From positions 1 through 64,000 of the forward strand of contig CAZVEE010000007.1 of NCBI GenBank assembly GCA_964625525.1: a stretch of 64,000 bases of DNA, written 5' to 3'. The stretch comes from CAZVEE01 sp964625525 (lineage in GTDB: Bacteria > Pseudomonadota > Alphaproteobacteria > JAJFIK01). A program made the translations under genes and the position numbers. The notes under the pieces are model-generated. The model saw only the letters and a list, made by a program, of their open reading frames with translations, was not told the origin of the DNA and did not search any database. Shown here piece by piece: positions 43,440 to 52,541 of the stretch; positions within the stretch are counted from its first letter, which is position 1, and each line of letters begins with the position of its first letter.

Positions 43440-44804
43440 TTACTCCGGGGCCGCCGGCACGCCGCCTGCCTGCTCCGTCAGCCACCGCACGGCAAGCGTG
43501 TAGAAAGCCTCGCTGCGCTCGCCCTGAAAAGCGTTCTCGAAGCTGGCCTCCAGGCTCTCATGCGTGGTGAAGCCGTGATCCATCCCATCCAGGATCACAA
43601 ACTCCCCCGTGCCGCCGCCATGGCGCGCCACCAGGCGCGGGATCACGGCGTGATCGGCTTGTGAGGCCACCCAGTCATATTCGCCGTGCACGGACAGAAC
43701 ATTTCCCGCGAAGGCACCCCACGCCGTCGCCAACGCCTGGTTGTCCAACTCTTGGTGGAAGCTGTAATGGCGCCCGGCGAACCGATCGAGATCCTCCCCC
43801 AGAATCGGGCGCAGCGCCGCCACCGTATCCGGGTCCTCCGCCGCGATCTGGGCCGGTGTGCGCTCCAAGATCAGCATCAGTGCGAAGTATCGCCGCCACA
43901 GGCGCATGGTGGTGTCGATCTGGGCGGGATCCTGACCTTGCATCAGCCAGCGTTCGCGGAAGTTGTTCACTGTGTATTCGAACCAAGGCTGCACGCCGGT
44001 ACCAAAGGTGATAATCCCCGCCAGCGGATGCGCCTCGGCCACTAGCGGCGCCTGAATGCCGCCCATGGAAATGCCGATGGCGTAGACCCGCTCCGGGTCC
44101 ACGTCGCGGCGCGCCTTGAACCCTCCCAAGGCGGCGGTGAAGGCGTCGACTTCGCGGGTAAAGCCGCCATCGGCGCACGGCATGCCCTCGGAGTCGCCCA
44201 CACCGGGCTTGTCGGCACGCAGCACCGCGAACCCGGCCGCGTTGAGACGGCTCACCAATTGCGAATAAGGATGATTCTCGTTCTGGAGCGTTTCGATCGT
44301 TGAACAAGGAATCCCTTGGAGAATGAACACACCCGGCCGGCGCCGGCGCGTCGCCAAGGGACTCTCGTCCGGCACGGTCGTAATGGTGCGGATCCGCAGC
44401 CCATCGCCAAACGGGGCAGCGCCGTAAATGACCTGCGCTCCCTCCAGGGTCTCCCGCGGCCGCTCCACCGGCGTCAGTGTCACCGAAACCGGCTCTCCGG
44501 CCCGCTCCACGCGGAGGGTGACCGCGATTCCCGCTTTCAAACGGCCGGCCACGGTGCCAAAGCTCGGCCAATCCGTCACCGGCGTCTCGTCAATAGACAG
44601 GATCACGTCGCCGGCCTCGAGACCGGCTGCTGCCCCAGGCCCCTCGGGCATGAGATCACGCACGACCACCCGCCCGTCGTCATCGGCGGCGGCCTGGAGA
44701 CCCAGCACACCCTGGCGCGGCAGAGCATCCTGCGCCCAAGCTGGTGTCGTCGCCAGCAGTCCGGCCACCAGCATCAAAAACCCTAAGATCCGGCCTGGGT
44801 TCAT
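43440..44804 (-). CDS. Secreted PDZ-alpha/beta hydrolase fusion
   Basis: A 454-residue exported protein (signal peptide to about residue 25, ending AWAQ). Residues about 30-112 form a PDZ domain (GVLGLQAAAD, GAAAGLEAGDVILSIDETPV). Residues about 135-445 form an alpha/beta hydrolase with nucleophile Ser246 in GISMGG, an acid near HGEYD and the catalytic His in DGMDHGF. A PDZ domain normally binds C-terminal peptides or gates protease assembly; its fusion to a serine hydrolase suggests a peptidase or esterase with targeting. The ATG at 44804 follows GGAGGAAA. It is divergent from the efflux operon and shares its palindrome region. Confidence 0.82.
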   Translation of the reverse strand: MNPGRILGFLMLVAGLLATTPAWAQDALPRQGVLGLQAAADDDGRVVVRDLMPEGPGAAAGLEAGDVILSIDETPVTDWPSFGTVAGRLKAGIAVTLRVERAGEPVSVTLTPVERPRETLEGAQVIYGAAPFGDGLRIRTITTVPDESPLATRRRRPGVFILQGIPCSTIETLQNENHPYSQLVSRLNAAGFAVLRADKPGVGDSEGMPCADGGFTREVDAFTAALGGFKARRDVDPERVYAIGISMGGIQAPLVAEAHPLAGIITFGTGVQPWFEYTVNNFRERWLMQGQDPAQIDTTMRLWRRYFALMLILERTPAQIAAEDPDTVAALRPILGEDLDRFAGRHYSFHQELDNQALATAWGAFAGNVLSVHGEYDWVASQADHAVIPRLVARHGGGTGEFVILDGMDHGFTTHESLEASFENAFQGERSEAFYTLAVRWLTEQAGGVPAAPE

Positions 44805-44919
44805 TATTGTTTCCTCCACTCCGCACGCAAAAGGCGCAAGCCGCCCACGGGCTACCGTCAGGGCTGCGGTGCATCAACCGGTCCCTGAGGATTTGCTATC
44901 GACCATGACGCCATCAAGG

Positions 44920-44936
44920 TATTGTGTCGCACAATA
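44920..44936. promoter_or_regulatory. Perfect 17-bp palindrome, probable repressor operator
   Basis: TATTGTGTCGCACAATA has perfect 7-bp arms and a 3-base centre, typical of a TetR/MarR-size dimer site. It lies 29 bases before the efflux operon start and 116 bases from the divergent hydrolase start. No regulator gene is adjacent. Confidence 0.6.
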
Positions 44937-44964
44937 GGACAAACAAGGTTTAAGGGATCGACCC

Positions 44965-46431
44965 TTGGCGATGGGGATGGCAATCGGACGCGCGTGGCGT
45001 GGCCGAAATATAGGGGTTTTGCTTCTCGGCCTCGTGGGTCTGGGCTTAAGCGCCTGCGCGCGTATTCCTGGTCCCGAAGACGGCCCGGCGGCAGTGCCGG
45101 TCACGCCGGCCTTGTGGGTTGCCGATTCGATTTCCAGCCAGAATGAGGTGAGTGCCAACTGGCTCGCCAGCTTCCGCGATCCCCAACTCAATATCTTGGT
45201 CGCTGAAGCGCTGCGCTACAACAATTCCCTGGCGCAAGCGGAAGCGCGCCTGGCAGCGGCCCGCGCCAGCGCCCGCTCCGTGCGCAGCGGTTTGTTCCCA
45301 ACCCTTGATGGGACGGCCAACGCCACAGGCAGCCGGACCGTGGTGCCTCAGGCCGTCGGTGCCGATGCCAACACGACCACCACCCTCTCAGTCGGCCTTC
45401 AGACCTCGTGGGAAATCGATATCTGGGGCCGGGTGCGCAATCGCGTCGGCGCGGCGCAGGCCGACGCGGATGCCAGCGCCAGCGATGTTGCCGCCGCGCG
45501 GCTGTCCTTAGCCGCCAGTACGGCACAAGCGTGGTTCGCTCTGATCGAAGCGCGCGTGCAGACGGAAATCGCGCAAGAAGATGTGGAGAACCGCGAGGGC
45601 AGCTTGCGGCTCATCCAGCGCCGCTTTGCGAGCGGCCTGTCGGGCAGTCTGGATCTGCGGCTGGCCCGCTCGGACCTGGCCACTCGGCGCGCGGCGCTGG
45701 AAAGCCGGGCGCAGGTGGAAAAAGAAACGGCACGGGCGCTGGAAATCCTGCTGGGACGTTATCCGGCCGCCGCTCTGGGCTATGACCACGCGCTGCCGCC
45801 CCTACCGCCCTTGCCGGGCACCGGCGCGCCCGCTGAGCTGCTGACCCGACGGCCGGATATTCAAGCGGCCGAACGCCGGCTGGAAGCCGCCGGCCTGCGC
45901 GCCCATGATGCGCGCAAGGCGCTGCTGCCGCGCATCACGCTGACGGGGAACGCCACATCCACCGATACCGCCTTTGCAGAGCTGTTCGACCTGGAGCAGC
46001 TCGCAGGCAATCTGATTGCGGGCCTGGTGCAGCCGATCTTCCGGGGCGGCCAAGTCTTGGCCGACGCAGAGGCCGCACGGGCCCGGGCAGAGGAAGCGGT
46101 CTATTTCTATGTTCAGACCGTGCTGACGGCGTTCGAAGAAGCGGAAAACGCGCTCGCGGCCGAAGCCCGGCTCACCGCCCGGCTGACGGCGCTGGCCATG
46201 TCTTATGAAGAGGCCCTGGCCGCGGAAGAGCTGACCCAGCGCGATTACCGCCAGGGCTTGACCACGATTTTCAACCTGCTTGACGCCCAGGCTCGCCGTT
46301 TCAGCGCCCAAAGCGCGCTGGCGGCGGCCGAGCGCGAGCGGCTCACCAATCGGGTGCGTTTGCACCTGGCCATCGCCGGCCCCTTCGCGCCCGGCGTCGA
46401 GGCCCCGACCCGGAGTGACCAGCGCCCATGA
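44965..46431 (+). CDS. RND efflux outer-membrane lipoprotein (NodT/OprM family)
   Basis: A 488-residue outer-membrane factor. A lipobox (LGLSAC, Cys about residue 31) is followed by two outer-membrane-efflux repeats: WLASFRDPQLNILVAEAL, the SWEIDIWGRVRNRV motif and ELLTRRPDIQAAERRL are NodT-family hallmarks. It forms the trimeric exit duct of the pump encoded next. The start is probably the TTG at 44965, which has AAGGG eight bases upstream; ATGs at 44971 and 44977 are alternatives. Its stop overlaps the adaptor start by 4 bases. Confidence 0.92.
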   Translation: MAMGMAIGRAWRGRNIGVLLLGLVGLGLSACARIPGPEDGPAAVPVTPALWVADSISSQNEVSANWLASFRDPQLNILVAEALRYNNSLAQAEARLAAARASARSVRSGLFPTLDGTANATGSRTVVPQAVGADANTTTTLSVGLQTSWEIDIWGRVRNRVGAAQADADASASDVAAARLSLAASTAQAWFALIEARVQTEIAQEDVENREGSLRLIQRRFASGLSGSLDLRLARSDLATRRAALESRAQVEKETARALEILLGRYPAAALGYDHALPPLPPLPGTGAPAELLTRRPDIQAAERRLEAAGLRAHDARKALLPRITLTGNATSTDTAFAELFDLEQLAGNLIAGLVQPIFRGGQVLADAEAARARAEEAVYFYVQTVLTAFEEAENALAAEARLTARLTALAMSYEEALAAEELTQRDYRQGLTTIFNLLDAQARRFSAQSALAAAERERLTNRVRLHLAIAGPFAPGVEAPTRSDQRP

Positions 46432-47636
46432 GCATGACCATGAGACGCATCCTATATATTTTCGCGCCCATCGGGATGATCGTGCTGACAATCGTCGCGA
46501 TCTCCATCCTGAACGCAGCCGCACCAGAGGCTGAACGCAGCGAGCCGGAAGTAGAGCCCCTCCAGGTCTTCGCCGAGCCGGTGCAGCGGATCCGGCTGGT
46601 TCCGCGCATTCGCACCCAAGGCGAGGCCCAGGCTCGCACAGAAATCGACCTGATTTCGCAGGTGGCGGGCCGGGTCGTCGCGGTGGCGCCCGGCTTCGTG
46701 GAAGGCGGCAGTTTCCTCAAAGACGAAGCGCTGGTGACCATCGATGATCGCGATTTCGAGTTGGCGGTGGTACGCGCCCGGGCCCGCGTGGCCGAGGCAC
46801 GCCAGGCGCTGACCCGGGAAAGCGCGGAAGCGGAAATGGCGCGCCAGGACTGGGCGGAACTCGGCGAAGGGGAAGCCTCTCCCCTAACCTTGCGTGAGCC
46901 GCAGCTGGCCCAGGCTCGCGCGGCACTGGAAGCGGCCCAGGCCGATCTGGCGGAGGCTGACCTGAACTTAGCGCGCACGCGCATCTCGGTGCCTTTCGAT
47001 GGCCGGGTACGGAGCAAAAGCGCTGATCTCGGACAATATGTGACGCCGGGCAATCCGCTGGGCCGGGTGTTCTCCACCGATATTGTCGAAATCCGCTTGC
47101 CGCTGACGGATCGGGAGCTGGGTATTCTGAGGCTGCCCGTCGGCTATAACCCGCCGCCGGGTGAAGGCCGCCCGGTGGATCTGAGCGCACGCATCGGTGG
47201 GAGCGAGCACCATTGGCAAGGGCGGTTGGTACGCACCGATAGCGCCATCGACACCACCTCGCGGGTGCTGTTTTGCGTCGTAGAAGTGCAGGACCCGTAT
47301 GGCGCAGCAGCTGACGATGGCGTGCCGCTTCCAGTCGGTTTGTTTGTGACCGCGGACATCCCGGGCGCTCCACTGGATGACGCCCTGGTGGTACCGCGCG
47401 CGGCCCTGCGCTCAGGCGAGCGCATCTACGTGATCACCAATGAGGGCAAGCTCGATATCCGCGCGGTGGATGTGGCCTTGACTGATGTGGACCAGGCGGT
47501 CATCCGCTCCGGTGTTACGGCCGGGGAAATTGTTGTCACCTCGCCCATCCTGGCACCAGTCGCGGGCATGCCGCTGGTGGCCATCGGCGCGGCCGGCACC
47601 GCCTCAGAGCCGTCCCAGAGCGGAGATCCCACATGA
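46428..47636 (+). CDS. RND efflux periplasmic adaptor (membrane fusion protein)
   Basis: A 402-residue adaptor. An N-terminal membrane anchor (about residues 8-30) is followed by the split lipoyl domain (QGEAQARTEIDLISQVAGRV and RTRISVPFDGRVRSKSADLGQYV). A coiled-coil hairpin (about 105-175) and a beta-barrel with membrane-proximal domain follow. It joins the inner-membrane pump to the NodT-type duct. It overlaps both neighbours by 4 bases, so the three genes are translated as a unit. Confidence 0.93.
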   Translation: MSMTMRRILYIFAPIGMIVLTIVAISILNAAAPEAERSEPEVEPLQVFAEPVQRIRLVPRIRTQGEAQARTEIDLISQVAGRVVAVAPGFVEGGSFLKDEALVTIDDRDFELAVVRARARVAEARQALTRESAEAEMARQDWAELGEGEASPLTLREPQLAQARAALEAAQADLAEADLNLARTRISVPFDGRVRSKSADLGQYVTPGNPLGRVFSTDIVEIRLPLTDRELGILRLPVGYNPPPGEGRPVDLSARIGGSEHHWQGRLVRTDSAIDTTSRVLFCVVEVQDPYGAAADDGVPLPVGLFVTADIPGAPLDDALVVPRAALRSGERIYVITNEGKLDIRAVDVALTDVDQAVIRSGVTAGEIVVTSPILAPVAGMPLVAIGAAGTASEPSQSGDPT

Positions 47637-50600
47637 GCAGCAGCCCCGCGCCCATCACCGGAGGCCTGATCGCTTGGTGGGCCCGCAATCCGGTGGCCGC
47701 CAATCTGCTCATGGTTGGCATTCTGATTGCCGGCATGCTGAGCTTTCAGCGCATGGAGCGGGAAGTGTTCCCGGTCATCCAGCTCAATTGGGTGGAGGTG
47801 TCCATCCCTTGGCCGGGCGCCGCGCCGCAAGAAGTGGAAGAGCAGATCATCTTGCGGGTCGAAGAAGCGCTCGTCGATCTGGACAATATCGAGCGGCTGC
47901 GCTCCACCGCGTCTGAGGGCTTTGGCGTCGTCTTCATCGAGGCCAATCCCAGCATCGACATTGCTGATTTCATCAACAAGGTCCAATTGCGGGTCAATGG
48001 TATTGCCTCGCTGCCGAGCCAGATTGAGCCCCCCCGCGTGCGTGAAATTCTCACCCGGCAAGAGTTGATCCGCCTCGCCGTCCATGCAGACCGGGACCTC
48101 CTCGGCGACGGGATCGGCGCGGAACGCATGCTCAAGCGTGAGGCGGAACGCATTCGCGATGAGGTGGCGCTGCTGCCCGGCGCATCCATTGTGGACCTGT
48201 TCGGAACGCGCAACGAAGAGGTCTCCATCGAACTGTCGGAAGAGGCCATGCGCCGATATGGCCTGACCTTCGATGACGTCGCGCGGGCGGTGCGCAACAG
48301 CTCGGTAAACTTGTCGTCCGGCTCGGTCCGCACGGCCACGGGCGATGTGCAGTTGCGCGCCCGCAACCTTGCCGATACGCGGCAAGATTTCGAGCAAATC
48401 ATCGTTCGCCAAAGCCCGGATGGCGCCGTCATTCGCGTCGGCGACGTGGCCACGGTGATCGACGGTTTTGAGGATGTGAACCTCAACGCCACCTTCAACG
48501 GCGAGCCGGCGGTGCTGGTGCAGGTCCTCACCACCGAGCGCATGAATGTGGTAAACACCTCGGAATCTGTCTTGGGCTGGCTTGAGACCGCGCGCGAGGA
48601 TCTGCCACCGGGGGTCTCTCTCTCGCTCGTCTATGATGAATCCGCGATCTACTACAATCGGATGAACACGATCAGCACCGCCGCCGGCCTCGGCTTGATC
48701 CTGGTGTTCATCGTGCTGATTTTGTTCCTGCGCCCCACCGTGGCCATCTGGGTGACCATTGGCATCGCCACGGCCTTTGCCGGCGCGTTCATCTTCCTGC
48801 CGTCTAATGATGTCTCGCTGAACGTGTTGTCGCTGTTCGCGTTTCTGCTCGTCATTGGGATCGTGGTGGACGACGCCATCATTGTCGGCGAGATGATCCA
48901 CTCGCGCGTGGAAAAGGGCGATCCAGGGATCGACGCGGCCATTCTGGGCACGCAATTGGTGGTCAAGCCAGTGGTCTTCGCCGTGGTCACGACCATGATC
49001 GCGTTCGCGCCGTGGCTGTTCCTGGAAGGCGTTCAGGTGCAGTTCACCCGCCAATTGTCACTGATCATCATCTTTGCGCTGACCTTTTCGCTGATTGAGT
49101 CACTGTTGATCCTGCCCGCGCACCTGGCGAACATGGAGCCCGAGCGCCGGTCGGGCCGCTTCGCACGCATTCAAAGCCGCATCGCCGACAGTATGCTTTG
49201 GGTGGCGCACACCCTGTATCGGCCCGTCGTGGTGTTCTGCGTGCGCTGGCGCTACTTCACCACGTCGGTGTTCTTCTTCTTCATTGCCATCAGTTTCACA
49301 CTGGTCATGAATGGCATCGTGAAATTCTCCTTCTCGCCAGAAATTGAGAGCGAGCAGATTTCCATCGATGTGGATCTGCCGGAAGGCACGCCCTATGCCC
49401 GGACGCTGGAAATCCTGGCGCAGCTGCAACGGGGCCAGGAAGCGTTCGAGAACCAGCTGAACACCGAACGCGGCGAAGACGCCGCACCGGTGATCGAGAA
49501 CTGGTACACCCGCGCGCGCGACGGCAATGTGCTTGCGCTGGTGCAGCTGACGCCGCCGGAAATCCGCAACATGTCAGCCCGCGAAGCCGCCCAGCGACTG
49601 CGCGATATGATCGGCGACATTCCCGACGCGGAAAATGTCGAGGTGAACTACACGTTCAATGATCCCGATACGGGCATCGAATTCGCCATCAGCCATCCGG
49701 ATCTGGATATTCTCCAAGCGGCGGTGGAAGACCTAAAAGATCATCTGCGCAGCTATGAAGCGCTGTTCGATGTGCGTGACAATCTGAACAGCACGGTGGA
49801 CGAAATCCGCCTGACACTGAAGCCCGGCGCGGAACAGCTCGGGGTTACTCTGGGCGAAGTGACCCGGCAGGTGCGCCAAGCCTATTTCGGCGAAGAACTC
49901 CAGCGCCTGCCCCGCGAGGACGGCGACGTGCGGGTTTATGTGCGCTACCCGGTCGAAGCGCGGCGCACGCTCCAGAGCCTGGAAGACTTCCGTGTCCGCA
50001 CAGCAGACGGGCGGGAAGTGCCGCTGTTCTCGATTGCCGATGTGGAGTTCGCGCCTGGTTTGAGCCGGATCAATCGCCGGGAACGCCAGCGTTCGGCCGT
50101 GGTGAGCGCAGAGCTGCGCGACGATGTGCGCGGCACCATCATGGAAGATTTGGAAGAGAACTATTTCCCGGAATGGGAACTGCGCTATCCCGGTGTCAAT
50201 CGCGGGGCGATCGGCTCGGCGGAGGGTGAAGCGGATTTTATTTCGGAGATCTCGGCGCTCTATACGGTGGCGTTCCTGGCCATGTACGCCATGCTCGCCA
50301 TTGCGTTCGGCTCCTATTATCAGCCGCTGTTGATCATGACGGCGATCCCCTTTGGCTTTATGGGCGCGGTCTATGGGCACCTCATGTTCGGGGTCACCAT
50401 GGCGCTCTTTTCCTATTTCGGGATCGCGGCGGCGGCCGGGGTGGTGGTGAACGACAATCTGGTGCTTGTGGACTCAGTCAATCGCATGATTGAAGAGGGC
50501 AAGGGCGTCTTTGAGTCCCTGGTGGACTCTGGGGTGTCGCGCTTCCGCCCGATCATCTTGACCTCGGTCACCACATTTATCGGGCTGGTGCCGATGATGG

Positions 50601-50809
50601 TCGAGCGCTCGACCGACGCCCAGTTCCTCAAACCCACGGTGATCTCACTCGCCTTCGGAGTGCTGTTCGCGACGACGGTGACGTTGCTCCTGGTCCCGGC
50701 CCTTTACGGGGTGGGCGTGGATATTGGCCGCTTCTTCCATTGGGCATGGACGGGCGAGGAGCTGCCACCGCTGGGCGAAGGCCGTTCGGGCGGACGTTAC
50801 AACGCCTAA
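47633..50809 (+). CDS. RND multidrug efflux inner-membrane transporter (AcrB/HAE1 family)
   Basis: A 1058-residue pump with 12 transmembrane helices and two large periplasmic loops. The proton-relay aspartates Asp413-Asp414 lie in GIVVDDAII. Other landmarks are VEVSIPWPGAAPQEVEEQI near the N-terminus, and the second-half AAAAGVVVNDNLVLVD and PIILTSVTTFIGLVP. The sequence belongs to the hydrophobe/amphiphile branch but diverges from AcrB in the helix-4 region, so the substrate range is unknown. It is the last gene of the operon and is followed by a terminator. Confidence 0.94.
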   Translation: MSSSPAPITGGLIAWWARNPVAANLLMVGILIAGMLSFQRMEREVFPVIQLNWVEVSIPWPGAAPQEVEEQIILRVEEALVDLDNIERLRSTASEGFGVVFIEANPSIDIADFINKVQLRVNGIASLPSQIEPPRVREILTRQELIRLAVHADRDLLGDGIGAERMLKREAERIRDEVALLPGASIVDLFGTRNEEVSIELSEEAMRRYGLTFDDVARAVRNSSVNLSSGSVRTATGDVQLRARNLADTRQDFEQIIVRQSPDGAVIRVGDVATVIDGFEDVNLNATFNGEPAVLVQVLTTERMNVVNTSESVLGWLETAREDLPPGVSLSLVYDESAIYYNRMNTISTAAGLGLILVFIVLILFLRPTVAIWVTIGIATAFAGAFIFLPSNDVSLNVLSLFAFLLVIGIVVDDAIIVGEMIHSRVEKGDPGIDAAILGTQLVVKPVVFAVVTTMIAFAPWLFLEGVQVQFTRQLSLIIIFALTFSLIESLLILPAHLANMEPERRSGRFARIQSRIADSMLWVAHTLYRPVVVFCVRWRYFTTSVFFFFIAISFTLVMNGIVKFSFSPEIESEQISIDVDLPEGTPYARTLEILAQLQRGQEAFENQLNTERGEDAAPVIENWYTRARDGNVLALVQLTPPEIRNMSAREAAQRLRDMIGDIPDAENVEVNYTFNDPDTGIEFAISHPDLDILQAAVEDLKDHLRSYEALFDVRDNLNSTVDEIRLTLKPGAEQLGVTLGEVTRQVRQAYFGEELQRLPREDGDVRVYVRYPVEARRTLQSLEDFRVRTADGREVPLFSIADVEFAPGLSRINRRERQRSAVVSAELRDDVRGTIMEDLEENYFPEWELRYPGVNRGAIGSAEGEADFISEISALYTVAFLAMYAMLAIAFGSYYQPLLIMTAIPFGFMGAVYGHLMFGVTMALFSYFGIAAAAGVVVNDNLVLVDSVNRMIEEGKGVFESLVDSGVSRFRPIILTSVTTFIGLVPMMVERSTDAQFLKPTVISLAFGVLFATTVTLLLVPALYGVGVDIGRFFHWAWTGEELPPLGEGRSGGRYNA

Positions 50810-50817
50810 GCCATGCA

Positions 50818-50849
50818 AAACGCCCTCCCGGCGGACCGGGAGGGCGTTT
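50818..50849. terminator. Bidirectional terminator between RND pump gene and ppa
   Basis: A 14-bp perfect stem (50818-50831 with 50836-50849) and a 4-base loop. It carries A-runs and T-runs at its base so that it can act in both directions between two convergent genes. Confidence 0.85.
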
Positions 50850-50876
50850 GCCGTCTGATGATCTTCCGTCTGCGGA

Positions 50877-51422
50877 TCAAGCCGAGGCTTTGTGGTCGCC
50901 CCGCACGGCGTCGATTGAGGCGGAGATCACCTCACGCGCCTTGTCCAGGCCGCCCCATTCGCGCACTTTCACCCATTTGTTGGGCTCCAGATCTTTATAG
51001 TGTTGGAAGAAGTGCACGATGCGTTCCACCAGAATGTCCGGCAGATCCGTGTATTCCGTGATCTTGTCGTAGTACTGGGTCAGCTTTGGGTGCGGCACAG
51101 CCAGCACCTTTTCATCCGTCCCCTTCTCATCTTCCATGAGCAGCACGCCAACTGGGCGCACGCGCACCACCGCGCCCGGCACCAGTGCGCGCGAGCCAAC
51201 CACCATCACATCCATGGGATCGCCGTCCTCGGACAAGGTGTGCGGAATGAAACCGTAGTTACAGGGATAGCGCATGGAGGTGTAGAGGAAGCGGTCCACG
51301 AACATGGCGCCAGAAGGTTTGTCGATTTCGTATTTGATGGGCTCGCCCCCAAGCGGCACCTCAATCACGACATTACAGTCATCCGGCGGATTCTGGCCGG
51401 TGGAAATCTTATCCAAGTCCAC
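50877..51422 (-). CDS. ppa: Inorganic pyrophosphatase (family I)
   Basis: A 181-residue soluble enzyme that hydrolyses pyrophosphate and so drives biosynthetic reactions. The family I signature is seen as DGDPMDVMVV, with the metal-binding Asp residues. YPCNYGFIP, IPHTLSEDGDP and the PNKWVKVREW C-terminal segment are typical. The length is normal. The ATG at 51422 gives MDLDKISTG, a common alphaproteobacterial start. Confidence 0.96.
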   Translation of the reverse strand: MDLDKISTGQNPPDDCNVVIEVPLGGEPIKYEIDKPSGAMFVDRFLYTSMRYPCNYGFIPHTLSEDGDPMDVMVVGSRALVPGAVVRVRPVGVLLMEDEKGTDEKVLAVPHPKLTQYYDKITEYTDLPDILVERIVHFFQHYKDLEPNKWVKVREWGGLDKAREVISASIDAVRGDHKASA

Positions 51423-51611
51423 GACAGACCCTCTTTTTCATGAAGATGGAACACGCGGCGCGCGGGTGGCGCCTGCACGGCGATCTCAGGCCCTCGATAC
51501 ACCCCCTAGGCCCAAGATCTTCGGCAGCATGCTGCATTGCAGTATGCCGGTCAATGATTGTGCCCGGTACGGGGTTGCCATGCCCGCGACTCAGTCTTGC
51601 AGGGAGAGGTT

Positions 51612-52541
51612 TCAGGTGGATAAAGCGGCGTAGATGCGATCCACATCCTCGGCGCGGGCCAGTTCGGTGCCGGGTGTCAGGACGGCAGCGGTGCCAGCGG
51701 CAATGGCATAGCGCGAGGCATCGGCGACGGAACGCCCGTCAAACAGCGCTTTTGTGAGGGCGGCCACGAAACTATCACCGGCGCCGACCGTGCTGACGGG
51801 CTTGACCTCCGGCCCTTTCAGCCGCGTGGCGCCGTCGGCGGTGACAATCAGCGCGCCGCGCTTGCCCAGCGTGATGACGATGACGCGCGCGGCGGTGCGG
51901 TCCAGCAGAGCGCAAGCCTCGGCTTCTTCCTCGTCCTCGGATGCCGGCTCACGGCCCATAAAATCGGTGAGTTCTTCCTCGTCGAGTTTAAGCACATGCA
52001 TGGGCGCGCCGATGGCCGCCTTCAGGGCCAGCCCTGAGGTGTCGAGCAAGAAGCGGGCGCCCTGCTCTTCCACCGCTTGCGCCATTTGGGCGTAGAGATC
52101 GTCAGGACAACCGGGCGGCAGACTCCCGCTCGCGACCACCATGCCATCCCGGCCGGCCAATGCGCGCACAGTCGTAAGCGCCCCGCCCCATTCGGCGTCA
52201 CTCAGGGTGGGTCCGGGCATGATGAAGCGGTACTGGGTCTCGGCCGCCCGGTCATAGATCATGACACTTTCACGGGTCGTACCGGCGAGCGGCTGCACGA
52301 CCGGATCAAGCCCTTGCGCGCGGATCAATTGCTCCAACACACTGCCCGTGGGGCCGCCAGCCGTGATGAACGGCACGCTGGACCCGCCCAAGGCCTTGAT
52401 GACTCGCGACACGTTGACCCCGCCCCCGCCGGGCTCGGCACTGGGCTCGGAACACCGCAGTTTCTCGCGCGCCACCAGCTTGGCGATACTGGCGGTGCGA
52501 TCGAGCGCCGGGTTCAGGGTCACGGTCACAATACGGGTCAT
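51612..52541 (-). CDS. pfkB: 6-phosphofructokinase II / PfkB family kinase
   Basis: A 309-residue ribokinase-fold kinase, the same length as E. coli PfkB. Shared landmarks are TLNPALDRT near the N-terminus, EKLRC, PGGGGVNV, QYRFIMPGP, SGSLPPG and the catalytic GAGDS motif. It should phosphorylate fructose-6-phosphate with ATP; a 1-phosphofructokinase or tagatose-phosphate role cannot be excluded. Its ATG overlaps the stop of the HAD-trehalose-phosphatase gene (ATGA), so sugar-phosphate steps are coupled. There is no visible terminator after it. Confidence 0.85.
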   Translation of the reverse strand: MTRIVTVTLNPALDRTASIAKLVAREKLRCSEPSAEPGGGGVNVSRVIKALGGSSVPFITAGGPTGSVLEQLIRAQGLDPVVQPLAGTTRESVMIYDRAAETQYRFIMPGPTLSDAEWGGALTTVRALAGRDGMVVASGSLPPGCPDDLYAQMAQAVEEQGARFLLDTSGLALKAAIGAPMHVLKLDEEELTDFMGREPASEDEEEAEACALLDRTAARVIVITLGKRGALIVTADGATRLKGPEVKPVSTVGAGDSFVAALTKALFDGRSVADASRYAIAAGTAAVLTPGTELARAEDVDRIYAALST

